Source of the DNA: Sedimenticola hydrogenitrophicus
GTDB lineage: Bacteria > Pseudomonadota > Gammaproteobacteria > Chromatiales > Chromatiaceae
DNA: 64,000 nucleotides
NCBI RefSeq assembly: GCF_025175675.1
Contig: NZ_JANIOA010000017.1
Coordinates: 1-64,000, forward strand
Direction: 5' to 3'
The translations under genes were made by a program, and so were the position numbers. The notes below the pieces were generated by a model, which did not search any database, had not been told where the DNA came from, and saw only the letters and a program-made list of their open reading frames with translations. Of the stretch, positions 45,863 to 55,254 are shown piece by piece. Positions within the stretch are counted from its first letter, which is position 1, and each line of letters begins with the position of its first letter.

Positions 45863-46357
45863 CTACAGCCTGGAGATACTTTCCGCAGGTACTTCGATCC
45901 GGTTCTGGTGGCCGATGAGGTTGAGCAGGATAATCACCCGGTTCTCAGCCCGCTTTTCGCAGAAAATTGCCTCATAATCGGAAAGGGGCCCGCTCACAAG
46001 TCGAATCCGCTCTCCATTGCGAAAGGCCTGTGTCGGCAGCAGGTGGAGTCCGTCGGCGTTCTCTCTTTTTTGAATAGAATCAATCAGTTGATCAGATATT
46101 TTGGCTGGATTCATACCGACACGCACCAATGAGCTTACGCCGCGGGTCGATCTGATGGGGGTCCAGTCGTCCAGACCGGCGGTCAGGCGGATAAACAGAT
46201 AGCGGGGAAAGAGGGGGACGACGGGGTTCTGGGAGTGATTCGGCCGCCCAATTAGGGGAAGATAAGTCCTATATCCCTGCCTTTCCAGTTGTTCACACGC
46301 TACCCGCTCCTGGCGCGGTTTGGTGTGGATCAGGTGCCAAGCGGCTTGATTGTCCAT
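45863..46357 (-). CDS. rfaH: Transcription antiterminator RfaH
   Basis: NusG-family protein of 164 residues. The NGN domain has WHLIHTKPRQERVACEQLERQ and PLFPRYLFIRL; the C-terminal part has NGERIRLVSGPLSDYEAIF and a hydrophobic end, in line with the RfaH fold-switching domain. RfaH joins RNA polymerase paused at ops sites and lets it read long polysaccharide operons. The ATG at 46357 has AAGGGAA upstream. It is divergent from just such an operon, whose leader contains an ops-like site. Confidence 0.88.
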   Translation of the reverse strand: MDNQAAWHLIHTKPRQERVACEQLERQGYRTYLPLIGRPNHSQNPVVPLFPRYLFIRLTAGLDDWTPIRSTRGVSSLVRVGMNPAKISDQLIDSIQKRENADGLHLLPTQAFRNGERIRLVSGPLSDYEAIFCEKRAENRVIILLNLIGHQNRIEVPAESISRL

Positions 46358-46556
46358 TCGGATTCCCTTTCTGAAACAACGGTAATTCCCAAGGTCGATA
46401 TAGTGGACATAATCCACCAAATTATCAACCAGCCAGATAACAAAATGAGAAGGGGTGGTATTTTGTCGTCAATTCCACCCAGGTTAAAGGGCGGTGTGGT
46501 TTGGCTGGCGCCTATCTTAGCGGTGACTGAAGTGTGATTAAAATGCCAATTTCGGG

Positions 46557-46586
46557 TTCCCTATTCTCTGCTAAATCGTTTATGAT
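46557..46586 (+). promoter_or_regulatory. Candidate promoter of the polysaccharide operon
   Basis: TATGAT (46581-46586) could be a -10 box; the -35 region (TTCCCT at 46557-46562) is poor, which would suit an activator. The rest of the 46358-46708 gap is AT-rich leader and the rfaH upstream region. Confidence 0.3.
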
Positions 46587-46665
46587 GTTCATGTTTGAAC
46601 AGAATTCAAGTCTTGCTAGCGGCTCAACAGAGCAAGTGCCCCGGGTTGTGTGTTTCGCACAATTC

Positions 46666-46678
46666 GGCGGTAGCCTGC
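46666..46678 (+). promoter_or_regulatory. ops-like RfaH recruitment element
   Basis: GGCGGTAGCCTGC differs at one position from the enterobacterial ops sequence GGCGGTAGCGTGC. It lies about 80 bases after the candidate promoter and 31 bases before the first gene of the polysaccharide operon, in the correct orientation. Its position next to rfaH supports function. Confidence 0.75.
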
Positions 46679-46708
46679 CTGAATAAAAAATACCAACACC
46701 TTGTAAAC

Positions 46709-47044
46709 ATGACGCGTCGCCCCACCACGGTACAAGAGGATACGCGATTTCGCGTACTCAGACTCCTGGAGGCGCATCCAGACCTGACCCAGCGTGAGAT
46801 CGCTGAAAGGCTGGGTGTCAGCCTGGGGGGCGTGAACTACTGCGTGCGGGCGCTGGTGGATAAGGGGTTGGTGAAAATACAAAACTTCCAGAACAGCAAT
46901 AACAAGTTGGGGTATGCCTATCTGCTGACGCCGACGGGTATAGCGGAAAAGACAGCGCTTACGGCGAAGTTTCTGAAACGCAAGTTGGTGGAGTACGAAT
47001 CGCTTAAGGCTGAAATAGATTCACTTGAACGAGAAATGCAATAG
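46709..47044 (+). CDS. MarR-type EPS-associated transcriptional regulator
   Basis: Protein of 111 residues with a winged helix-turn-helix (TQREIAERLGVSLGGVNYCV, then a wing with GLVKIQNF) and a C-terminal coiled coil. This is the family found at the head of exopolysaccharide clusters. The ATG at 46709 is chosen because the longer frame from 46595 would cover the ops site. No clear ribosome site. Confidence 0.8.
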   Translation: MTRRPTTVQEDTRFRVLRLLEAHPDLTQREIAERLGVSLGGVNYCVRALVDKGLVKIQNFQNSNNKLGYAYLLTPTGIAEKTALTAKFLKRKLVEYESLKAEIDSLEREMQ

Positions 47045-47221
47045 ATGTGGGGTGATGGTGTTCTACGCGATTCCCGCTAGCGATCGCACCCCCCCTTCAC
47101 CTGTCCGACATCCCTGGGCCAGGTGCAGAATAATGGATATCAAGAAGTCCCCGGCAGGGTGGGGGAGAATTTATAGATCACTCTGCGCGATCAGCCAGAA
47201 CTCAACCAACATAGGACGCCA

Positions 47222-48274
47222 GTGATGTTTCCGAGTATTACCGATCGAAAAATACGAATTGCCATCGTAGGTTGTGGCCGTATCTCAAAGAATCACTTTG
47301 GTGCAATAGAAAAACACGCAGAGAGCATCGAGTTGGTGGCTGTTTGCGATATCGATGCCAAAGTGCTTGAGAGGCATGCTGAGCAATACCAAGTGCCAGG
47401 CTATCAGTACTTTGAAGAGATGCTGAAGGCGGAGCAGCTGGATCTGGTGGTTCTCTGTACGCCCAGCGGTATACATCCGGACCAGGCCGTGTTGGCGGCG
47501 AAGTACAAGGTCCACGTCATGACTGAGAAGCCGATGGCAACCCGCTGGCAGGATGGTGTGCGTATGGTTCGGGCATGTGATGAAGCCAATGTCCGCCTGT
47601 TCGTGGTGAAACAGAACAGGCGCAACACTACTTTGCAGCTGCTCAAGCGGGCCATTGGCGAGAAGCGGTTTGGCAAGATCCATATGGTTCACCTGAACGT
47701 ATTCTGGACCCGTCCCCAGGAATACTACGACCAAGCAAAATGGCGCGGAACCTGGGAGTTTGATGGTGGTGCGTTCATGAACCAGGCGAGCCACTACGTG
47801 GACCTGCTGGACTGGCTGATCGGGCCGGTCGACAAGGTTCAGGCGATGATGAGCACGACGCGAGATATTGAGGTGGAAGATACCGGTGTTTTGAACCTCC
47901 GTTGGCGCAGTGGTGCATTGGGGTCAATGAGTGTGACCATGCTCACCTACCCGAAGAACATGGAAGGCAGTATCACCATTCTTGGTGAAAAAGGCACTGT
48001 GCGAGTGGGTGGTGTTGCAGTCAATGACATTCAGCATTGGGAATTTGATGAGCCACGGGATTACGACGAGCATATACAAACGGCAAACTATGAAACGACA
48101 TCTGTCTATGGTTTCGGACATCCGGTTTACTACAAGAACGTCATCGAAGTGATGCGCGGTGAAACGGACCCTGAAACCGACGGCCGCGAAGGACTGAAAT
48201 CACTTGAGCTGCTGATCGCTGCCTATCTCTCTGCGCGTGATGGCAATACAGTCTCGCTTCCCCTGGAATATTGA
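47222..48274 (+). CDS. wlbA: UDP-GlcNAc uronate 3-dehydrogenase, Gfo/Idh/MocA family (WbpB/WlbA-like)
   Basis: Protein of 350 residues. NAD-binding [20 protein letters not shown] at the N-terminus, [12 protein letters not shown] with the catalytic Lys, and [18 protein letters not shown] with the catalytic His region. It oxidises C3 of UDP-GlcNAcA in the route to UDP-diacetamido uronic acids. First enzyme gene of the operon; the WbpD, WbpE and WbpI homologues follow. The WbpA dehydrogenase that makes UDP-GlcNAcA is not in the window. Confidence 0.85.
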   Translation: MMFPSITDRKIRIAIVGCGRISKNHFGAIEKHAESIELVAVCDIDAKVLERHAEQYQVPGYQYFEEMLKAEQLDLVVLCTPSGIHPDQAVLAAKYKVHVMTEKPMATRWQDGVRMVRACDEANVRLFVVKQNRRNTTLQLLKRAIGEKRFGKIHMVHLNVFWTRPQEYYDQAKWRGTWEFDGGAFMNQASHYVDLLDWLIGPVDKVQAMMSTTRDIEVEDTGVLNLRWRSGALGSMSVTMLTYPKNMEGSITILGEKGTVRVGGVAVNDIQHWEFDEPRDYDEHIQTANYETTSVYGFGHPVYYKNVIEVMRGETDPETDGREGLKSLELLIAAYLSARDGNTVSLPLEY

Positions 48275-48275
48275 T

Positions 48276-48857
48276 ATGAATTATTCAGTCCATCAAAGTG
48301 CGATTGTGGATGTTGGTGCCAGTATAGGAGAGGGCTCCCGTATCTGGCACTTCGTACATGTCTGTGCGGGTGCGCAGATCGGTAAGAACTGCTCACTTGG
48401 GCAAAATGTATTTGTAGGTAACAAGGTCGTCATAGGCGACAACTGCAAGATCCAGAATAACGTCTCTGTCTACGACAATGTCACGTTGGAGGAAGGTGTA
48501 TTCTGCGGCCCGAGCATGGTGTTCACCAATGTCTACAACCCGCGATCGCTGATTGAACGCAAAAATGAATACCGGGATACACTGGTGAAGAAGGGTGCCA
48601 CCCTGGGCGCCAACTGCACCATCATTTGTGGAGTGACAGTTGGAGCCTTCGCATTCATCGGTGCTGGAGCGGTGGTCAATAAGAGTGTACACGATTATGC
48701 GCTGATGGTCGGCGTGCCCGCCAAACAGGTCGGCTGGATGAGCGAATATGGTGAGCAGATCCCATTACCGATGGAGGGCGATGGGACGTACACCTGTCCA
48801 CATAGCAAGCAGGTATATGTGTTGAATGGAACGAATCTGGAGCAAGTGAACAAATGA
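48276..48857 (+). CDS. wlbB: UDP-amino-sugar N-acetyltransferase, left-handed beta-helix (WbpD/WlbB-like)
   Basis: Protein of 193 residues built of hexapeptide repeats ([34 protein letters not shown] and onward) making a trimeric acetyl-CoA-dependent acetyltransferase. N-acetylates the 3-amino group. The ATG at 48276 lies one base after the previous stop; the C-terminus has CPHSKQVY. It overlaps the aminotransferase gene by 4 bases. Confidence 0.87.
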   Translation: MNYSVHQSAIVDVGASIGEGSRIWHFVHVCAGAQIGKNCSLGQNVFVGNKVVIGDNCKIQNNVSVYDNVTLEEGVFCGPSMVFTNVYNPRSLIERKNEYRDTLVKKGATLGANCTIICGVTVGAFAFIGAGAVVNKSVHDYALMVGVPAKQVGWMSEYGEQIPLPMEGDGTYTCPHSKQVYVLNGTNLEQVNK

Positions 48858-49960
48858 CTATTCCGTTTATAGATCTTAAAAGTCAGTATCAGGCGCTCAA
48901 GCCCCAGATCCAGGAGCGTATCAACCGGGTTCTCGATCATGGTCAGTATATAATGGGCCCGGAGGTTGGCGAGCTGGAGGAAAGGCTGGCTGATTATGTT
49001 GGCGTAAAGCATTGCATTGCTGTCGCCTCCGGAACCGAGGCACTGCTGATCTCGCTCATGGCGTTGGGTATCCGCCCGGGCGACGAAATTATTACCACGC
49101 CCTTTACCTTCGTTGCCACCGCGGAAGTCATTGCACTGCTGGGCGCCAAGCCGGTATTCGTTGATATCCAGCCGGACACTTATAACATCGATCCGGCCCT
49201 GATCGAGGCGGCGATCTCTCCGCGCACCCGCGCCATCATGCCGGTGTCCCTCTATGGCCAGCCAGCGGACATGGACGAGATCAATGCTATCGCCCTAAAA
49301 CATAATTTGCCCGTGATAGAGGATGCGGCACAGAGCTTTGGGGCCAAATACAAGAAGCGCAAGAGCTGCAACCTCTCCACCATCGGCTGTACCAGTTTCT
49401 TCCCAAGCAAGCCGCTTGGCTGCTATGGTGATGGGGGGGCAATCTTTACCAGCGATGACACATTGGCGAAATTCTGTCGCGAGATTCGCGTCCATGGTCA
49501 GGAAAAGCGCTACCACCACACACGTATTGGCGTCGGTGGTCGCATGGACACTCTGCAATGTGCCGTCGTCCTTGCCAAGCTTGATCGCTTCGACTGGGAA
49601 GTAGAGCGTAGAAGCCAATTGGCTGCCCGCTACAGCGAACTGATAACTGCCAACTGCCAACTGCCCACGATAAAGTCAGACCGTACGAGCGTTTATGCCC
49701 AGTACACCATCGGTGTTGACAACCGCGATGTCGTCGCCAAGCAACTTAATGAACAGGGTATCCCGACTGCAGTGCATTATCCTGTGCCACTTAACCACCA
49801 GCCTGCCTACGCATCTACTTGTGGTGGTGGCGCTACTCCAGTATCCGAACTTGTCGCCGGGCGAGTGGTTAGCTTGCCGATGGGGCCGGATCTATCCGAA
49901 CCCGATCAGGATCGAATCGTTGCCGCGCTGTTGCAATCCGTACAACTGAGCGCCTCCTGA
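48854..49960 (+). CDS. wlbC: PLP-dependent sugar 3-aminotransferase (WbpE/WlbC-like)
   Basis: DegT/DnrJ/EryC1 protein of 368 residues. [17 protein letters not shown] at the N-terminus, [27 protein letters not shown] and the PLP lysine in [17 protein letters not shown]. Transfers the amino group from glutamate to the 3-keto sugar made by the WlbA homologue. Coupled to wlbB by overlap. Confidence 0.87.
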   Translation: MTIPFIDLKSQYQALKPQIQERINRVLDHGQYIMGPEVGELEERLADYVGVKHCIAVASGTEALLISLMALGIRPGDEIITTPFTFVATAEVIALLGAKPVFVDIQPDTYNIDPALIEAAISPRTRAIMPVSLYGQPADMDEINAIALKHNLPVIEDAAQSFGAKYKKRKSCNLSTIGCTSFFPSKPLGCYGDGGAIFTSDDTLAKFCREIRVHGQEKRYHHTRIGVGGRMDTLQCAVVLAKLDRFDWEVERRSQLAARYSELITANCQLPTIKSDRTSVYAQYTIGVDNRDVVAKQLNEQGIPTAVHYPVPLNHQPAYASTCGGGATPVSELVAGRVVSLPMGPDLSEPDQDRIVAALLQSVQLSAS

Positions 49961-49964
49961 ATCC

Positions 49965-51056
49965 ATGAAAATCGTTACGATCATTGGAGCACGACCGCAA
50001 TTCATCAAGGCTGCAACGGTTTCAAGGGTTATTCGGGATCGCTATGCAGACAAGATCGACGAAGTGCTTGTGCATACCGGCCAGCACTACGACGACAACA
50101 TGTCAAAAGTCTTCTTCGATGAACTCAATATTCCTCGCCCATGCTACAACCTGGAGATATCCGGTGGTAATCACGGTGTCATGACAGGCCGCATGCTCGA
50201 GTCCGTCGAAAGCGTCCTCCTGCAAGAAAAGCCCGATTGGGTGCTCATTTACGGGGATACAAATTCCACCCTGGCCGGCGCTCTTGCCGCCGCCAAACTG
50301 CATATTCCCGTGGCTCATGTTGAGGCTGGGCTGCGTTCATTTAACATGCGGATGCCGGAAGAAATTAACCGCATCCTCGCCGATCGGGTGTCCACTAAAC
50401 TCTTCTGCCCGACGGAGGCAGCAGTCGTCAATCTCCAGGCCGAAGGGTTGACAAGAGGTGTTCATAACAGTGGTGACGTGATGTATGATGCGGCCCTTTT
50501 TTATCGCGAGAAAGCCAAATCGCAAAGCACAAGCCTCGAAGAATACGGTCTCACGAAAAGCGAGTTTGCCTTGGCAACCTGTCATCGAGCGGAAAATACA
50601 GATGATCCTGAAAGATTGGGCAGGATCGTCAATGCCTTTGGCAGTATTGCTAAGACGATCCCTGTGGTGCTGCCGCTGCATCCACGAACGCGCAAGCAGC
50701 TTGTTGATTATGGATTGACTGATATGCTGGGCAGCGTCAAGGTCACAGAGCCTTTGCCCTTTCTTGACATGGTTGCCCTTGAGCAGGCAGCCACGGTAAT
50801 CCTCACCGATTCGGGTGGCGTGCAGAAAGAGGCATTTTTCTATGGTGTGCCGTGCATTACCCTGCGCGATGAAACGGAGTGGGTGGAAACGATCAGTACA
50901 GGAGCGAACCTGCTGGTCGGCTCCTCAACCTCCGCGATTCTTGCCGCATTTGATGATGTGGCGGGCAAGGCACGTCAGGTGATCAGGGAAACGCCCTATG
51001 GCGCGGGGGATGCAGCCGGAAAGATAGTCTCGTTGCTGGCTGAAAATAAATCTTAA
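49965..51056 (+). CDS. wbpI: UDP-2,3-diacetamido-glucuronate 2-epimerase (WbpI/WlbD-like)
   Basis: Protein of 363 residues of the WecB family: TIIGARPQFIKAATVSR, VHTGQHYDDNMS, HVEAGLRSFNMRMPEE, LPLHPRTRK and LTDSGGVQKEAFF. In this operon it most likely yields UDP-ManNAc(3NAc)A, the last step of the pathway. Plain UDP-GlcNAc 2-epimerase activity is the alternative. Confidence 0.87.
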   Translation: MKIVTIIGARPQFIKAATVSRVIRDRYADKIDEVLVHTGQHYDDNMSKVFFDELNIPRPCYNLEISGGNHGVMTGRMLESVESVLLQEKPDWVLIYGDTNSTLAGALAAAKLHIPVAHVEAGLRSFNMRMPEEINRILADRVSTKLFCPTEAAVVNLQAEGLTRGVHNSGDVMYDAALFYREKAKSQSTSLEEYGLTKSEFALATCHRAENTDDPERLGRIVNAFGSIAKTIPVVLPLHPRTRKQLVDYGLTDMLGSVKVTEPLPFLDMVALEQAATVILTDSGGVQKEAFFYGVPCITLRDETEWVETISTGANLLVGSSTSAILAAFDDVAGKARQVIRETPYGAGDAAGKIVSLLAENKS

Positions 51057-51083
51057 AACATTTTACTTGGTGTAGGAGAAGGG

Positions 51084-52022
51084 ATGAAAGCGTTCGTTAC
51101 TGGTGGTTTAGGCCAAATCGGCTCCCATGTCGTGGAAATGCTTTTGGAGCGTGGGGATGAGGTAGTCGTTGTCGACAATTTAGCGACAGGCCGTATCGAG
51201 CATCTTGCGGAGCATCCTAAGCTCAAGGTGGTGATCGATTCTATCGCCAACAAGTCGCTGATGGAGGAACTGATCGGGGATTTCCGCCCAGATGCACTGG
51301 TTCATGCCGCCTGTTCTTACAAGGATCCGGATGATTGGTACAACGATACTCTAACCAACTGTGTCGGTGGATCCCTGATGGTTGATTTGGCCAAGAAGTG
51401 TGGTGTCAAGCGATTCGTCTACTACCAGACTGCTTTGTGCTATGGATTGAAGCCCCAGGAACAGCCCATCACGCTGAATCATCCGAGGAATCCGGCTGGT
51501 AGCAGTTATGCGATCTCCAAAACTGCAAACGAGTATTACATCGAACTGTCCGGTATTGAATACGTGACCTTCCGCCTCGCCAATGTTATTGGTCCGCGCA
51601 ACGTGGCGGGTCCGCTGCCCATTTTCTATCAGCGACTGAAGGACGGTAAAAAGTGTTTCGTCACCAAGTCACGGCGTGATTTTGTCTTCGTTAAGGACCT
51701 GGCGGCTGTCACCGTCAAGGCATGTGATGGTATGGGGCACGGTGCCTATCACTTCTCGTCCGGTACGGATGTCGCCATTCAGGAACTATATAATGCCGTT
51801 GTCGAGGCAATGGATGTTCCCGGCCGACCGCAAGCCGATGTAAAGGATTTGGGGCCGGATGACGTGTTTTCCATATTGCTGGATCCCTCGCGCACCTTCC
51901 AGGATTTTGGGGATATTGAATTTACCCCTTTGCAGACAACAGTCACAGAAGCCATCAAATACTACCAGCAGCATGGTACTTTGGGTGAGTACACCCACTT
52001 GCGCTTGCAAGACGAAAAGTAA
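51084..52022 (+). CDS. NAD-dependent epimerase/dehydratase, first of a tandem pair
   Basis: Extended SDR protein of 312 residues. NAD motif GGLGQIG (7-13), YKDPDDW (79-85), QTALCYG (115-121) where the family usually has a Ser-rich motif, and the YAISK catalytic pair (142-146). GGAGAAGGG ribosome site. The shared YKDPDDW and QTALCYG with the next gene show a paralogous pair. Substrate unknown; probably a nucleotide sugar. Confidence 0.75.
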   Translation: MKAFVTGGLGQIGSHVVEMLLERGDEVVVVDNLATGRIEHLAEHPKLKVVIDSIANKSLMEELIGDFRPDALVHAACSYKDPDDWYNDTLTNCVGGSLMVDLAKKCGVKRFVYYQTALCYGLKPQEQPITLNHPRNPAGSSYAISKTANEYYIELSGIEYVTFRLANVIGPRNVAGPLPIFYQRLKDGKKCFVTKSRRDFVFVKDLAAVTVKACDGMGHGAYHFSSGTDVAIQELYNAVVEAMDVPGRPQADVKDLGPDDVFSILLDPSRTFQDFGDIEFTPLQTTVTEAIKYYQQHGTLGEYTHLRLQDEK

Positions 52023-52036
52023 GCGAGGGAGAAGAG

Positions 52037-52969
52037 ATGCGTATCCTGATTACCGGCGGTGCCGGCTGCTTGGGTTCAAACTTAATTGAACACTGGTTAC
52101 CGCAAGGCCATGAAATCTTTGTTGTCGATAACTTCGCCACTGGCAAACGGGAGGTCGTGCCCGAAGTGCCTGGTCTCACCGTGAGGGAGGGCTCGGTTGC
52201 CGATGAAGGTTTGGTGAATAACTGCTTCGATGCCTTTAAGCCAGAAGTTGTTGTGCATTCGGCAGCAGCTTATAAGGACCCAGATGACTGGGTCGAGGAC
52301 AGCCGCACCAATGTCATGGGCAGTATCAATGTGGCCCGTGCGGCAAAGGCCAACGGGGTAAAGCGGCTTATCAATTTCCAGACGGCCCTATGCTACGGCC
52401 GCCCACATCAGTTACCAATTCCTACCGACCACCCGACTGCACCTTTCACCAGTTACGGCATCACCAAGACGGCAGGTGAGCAGTTTATGTTGCTGTCCGA
52501 AATACCGACTCTGACACTTCGTGTCGCTAACGTCACTGGTCCACGACTGGCGATTGGACCCATACCAACTTTCTACAAACGCCTGAAAGCTGGGCAGAGC
52601 TGCTTCTGTTCGGATACGTCACGCGACTTTCTCGATATGAGTGACTTCCTCGCCTTCATGGACCTCGCCATCAAAGCCGACGCACCCGTAGGTGTATTCA
52701 ACATCGCCAGCGGCGAAGCGCATTCCATCAAGGAGATTTTCGATCTGGTCTCGGATTACCTTAGCCTAGGCCGCCTCGATGTGCCCATTGTCCCGCCTTC
52801 CGCAGATGATGTGCCGGTCGTTTCGTTGGACCCATCGGAAACGCTGCGATCCTTTGGCTGGCAGGCCCAGGTGAGTTTTGCCGATACCATCCGGCGTCAA
52901 TTACAGTGGTATGACCAGTTTGGGATTACCGACGTTTATTCACACCTCAAGGCTCCGGCCCCAAAGTGA
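52037..52969 (+). CDS. NAD-dependent epimerase/dehydratase, second of a tandem pair
   Basis: Extended SDR protein of 310 residues with GGAGCLG (7-13), YKDPDDW (79-85), QTALCYG (115-121) and YGITK (140-144). The catalytic Ser position is Thr116, as in the gene before. Two such enzymes in a row suggest successive steps or a heterodimer. Ribosome site GAGAAGAG. Confidence 0.75.
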   Translation: MRILITGGAGCLGSNLIEHWLPQGHEIFVVDNFATGKREVVPEVPGLTVREGSVADEGLVNNCFDAFKPEVVVHSAAAYKDPDDWVEDSRTNVMGSINVARAAKANGVKRLINFQTALCYGRPHQLPIPTDHPTAPFTSYGITKTAGEQFMLLSEIPTLTLRVANVTGPRLAIGPIPTFYKRLKAGQSCFCSDTSRDFLDMSDFLAFMDLAIKADAPVGVFNIASGEAHSIKEIFDLVSDYLSLGRLDVPIVPPSADDVPVVSLDPSETLRSFGWQAQVSFADTIRRQLQWYDQFGITDVYSHLKAPAPK

Positions 52970-52975
52970 GACCCT

Positions 52976-54034
52976 ATGAACAATAATGGATTTACAAATT
53001 CGCGAGTGCTGGTTGTTGGCGGCGCCGGCTTTGTGGGTAGCAACCTGGTTCATCAACTCCTGGAACAAAACCCTCAAGAAATCATCATTGTCGACAACCT
53101 GATCTCCTCGGACGTGGCCAACATTCCGGCGGATCCGCGTGTTCGTTTCGTATTTGGCTCTATCACCGATGAAAAGATTTTGGCCGCCCTGCCGGAAGAC
53201 TTGGAGTATGCCTTTCATCTGGCCTGCTATCATGGGAACCAGTCCTCGATTGCTGACCCTTTTGCCGACCACGAGAACAATACCCTGACTTCGCTCAAGT
53301 TGTTCGATAGGTTGAAGGACATCAAGTCACTGAAAAAGGTAGTCTATGCCGCTGCTGCCTGCGCCGTGGCTGAAAAGACCTACGGTTCCCCGACGGCGAC
53401 CACCGAAGACCAGGCTGTTACCCTCTACCACGACAGCCCCTACTCGATATCCAAGATCATTGGCGAGCTGTATGGTAACTATTACTTCCAGAGTCACCAG
53501 TTACCCATTGTCAAGGCACGCTTTTCAAACGTATATGGGCCGCGGGAAATCCTCGGCGCCGGTCAGTGGCGCGGTACGGTGCACACGGTATGGCGCAACG
53601 TCACCCCTACTTTCGTTTGGCGTTCTATAAATGCCGAGGCGCTACCATTGGATAATGGCGGCAACACGAGCCGTGACTTTATTTACGTCGAGGATATGGC
53701 TCGCGGCCTGATGGCTTGTGCCCAAAAAGGAGAGGCTGGAGGAGTTTATAACCTGGCCACCGGAAAGGAGACTACGATTCTGGAGCTGGCTAACCTCATC
53801 AACGAATTTACCGGTAATAAAACGCCGGTTGACTTGAAACCCGCTCGCGATTGGGATCGGTCAGGAAAGCGTTTTGCTTCGACAGAAAAGGCGAAGCAGG
53901 AGCTGGACTTTACTACTCAGGTCGATATTCGTGAAGGTATTCGCCGCACGGTTGAGTGGACGAAGGCAAATGGTGACCTCATCAGGCGGTCTATTGCCAA
54001 GCACGACAAAATGATGTCCCAGACTCTTGCTTGA
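52976..54034 (+). CDS. NAD-dependent epimerase/decarboxylase-like SDR protein
   Basis: Protein of 352 residues: VVGGAGFVGSNLVHQLL, SPYSISKIIGELYG with the Tyr/Lys pair, FSNVYGPREILG and SRDFIYVEDMARGL. Resembles UDP-glucose 4-epimerase or UDP-glucuronate decarboxylase families; the AAAACAVAEKTYG segment at the Ser position is unusual. Six bases after the previous gene; its TGA overlaps the next start. Confidence 0.75.
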   Translation: MNNNGFTNSRVLVVGGAGFVGSNLVHQLLEQNPQEIIIVDNLISSDVANIPADPRVRFVFGSITDEKILAALPEDLEYAFHLACYHGNQSSIADPFADHENNTLTSLKLFDRLKDIKSLKKVVYAAAACAVAEKTYGSPTATTEDQAVTLYHDSPYSISKIIGELYGNYYFQSHQLPIVKARFSNVYGPREILGAGQWRGTVHTVWRNVTPTFVWRSINAEALPLDNGGNTSRDFIYVEDMARGLMACAQKGEAGGVYNLATGKETTILELANLINEFTGNKTPVDLKPARDWDRSGKRFASTEKAKQELDFTTQVDIREGIRRTVEWTKANGDLIRRSIAKHDKMMSQTLA

Positions 54035-55254
54035 TCTTCGTGCCGACAGCAGACTATGTCATTTTCGGTGCGGGTGTAGTCGGATTGACCATCGCCCGCG
54101 AGCTTAAACGCCGTAATCCATCAGGCAAGGTTTTGGTGATTGAAAAAGAGTCAATGCCGGGGTTGCATTCAAGTGGGCGCAACAGCGGCGTATTGCACAG
54201 CGGAATTTACTACCCCCGAGACTCTCTCAAGGCGAAGCTGTGCCGACAAGGTGCTATAGAAATGGCACAGTATCACAAGGACAGCCAACTGCGGTTAGAT
54301 CGCAGAGGCAAGATCCTTATAGCCACATGTGAGGAGGATTCGCCACAACTGGATCTCCTGGCGCAACGGGCCAAACTTAACGGAGTAGAAGCAGAGTTTC
54401 TTGATGCCCAAGCCTTGAAGGAGCTTGAGCCGGAAGCGCGTTCTGCAACAGGCAAAGCCCTTTGGGTGCCATCGACAGCGGTCGGCAGTCCTGCTGAGGT
54501 AATGAAGACCTTGGTTGGAGAAGTAAAGTCAATGGGCGTCGAACTCCGTTGTAACGCCCTTCTAGCACAAGCTAAACCTGAACGGAAGATGGTCACATTC
54601 AAGAATGGCGAAACCGTCGGTTATGGGCATGCTATCAATGCCAGTGGACTGCATGCAGATCGCCTTGCTCATCTGTTTGGAGTAGGCAGGCGTTATACGT
54701 TGTTGCCTTTTAAGGGTATCTACTGGAAATTGGATCCAGATTCTGGGATTCGAATTCACCACCTGATTTACCCTGTGCCTGACCTGAGAGTGCCCTTTCT
54801 GGGTGTGCATACGACCACTACAACAGACGGTTCAACTTACTTCGGGCCCACGGCAGTGCCTGCCTTTGGCAGAGAAAACTATAACGGTTTAAGGGGTGTT
54901 TCGATCGGTGAGGCGGGCCGTATTTCACTCCTGTTGCTTCGCCAGTACGTGAGTGGCAGGGACGGTTTCAGGCGCCTCGCGGTGCAAGAGGGCCGACGAT
55001 ACTTCAAGTCATGGTTTGCTGACGCGGCGCAAGCGGTTGTCCCCCGCTTGCGACCGGAGCATCTGCAGCCAACGGAAAAAGTGGGCATTCGCGCTCAAAT
55101 GCTGGATAAGCAAACAGGACGGCTGGTTACTGATTTTCTGGTTGAACGTGGCGAGTCATCCACGCATATCCTGAATGCCATATCACCGGCCTGGACAAGC
55201 GCATTCCCTTTTGCACGTTACATTTGTGATCACTTTATCGAAAGGACAAATTGA
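54031..55254 (+). CDS. LhgO-like FAD-dependent oxidoreductase
   Basis: Protein of 407 residues similar to L-2-hydroxyglutarate oxidase. FGAGVVGLTIARELKRR binds FAD, and GLHSSGRNSGVLHSGIYY is the LhgO signature. In a sugar operon it more likely oxidises a sugar-derived hydroxy acid or serves in cofactor recycling than in carbon metabolism. The start is TTG 54031 (overlapping the stop) or GTG 54040; neither has a clear ribosome site. Confidence 0.75.
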   Translation: MIFVPTADYVIFGAGVVGLTIARELKRRNPSGKVLVIEKESMPGLHSSGRNSGVLHSGIYYPRDSLKAKLCRQGAIEMAQYHKDSQLRLDRRGKILIATCEEDSPQLDLLAQRAKLNGVEAEFLDAQALKELEPEARSATGKALWVPSTAVGSPAEVMKTLVGEVKSMGVELRCNALLAQAKPERKMVTFKNGETVGYGHAINASGLHADRLAHLFGVGRRYTLLPFKGIYWKLDPDSGIRIHHLIYPVPDLRVPFLGVHTTTTTDGSTYFGPTAVPAFGRENYNGLRGVSIGEAGRISLLLLRQYVSGRDGFRRLAVQEGRRYFKSWFADAAQAVVPRLRPEHLQPTEKVGIRAQMLDKQTGRLVTDFLVERGESSTHILNAISPAWTSAFPFARYICDHFIERTN

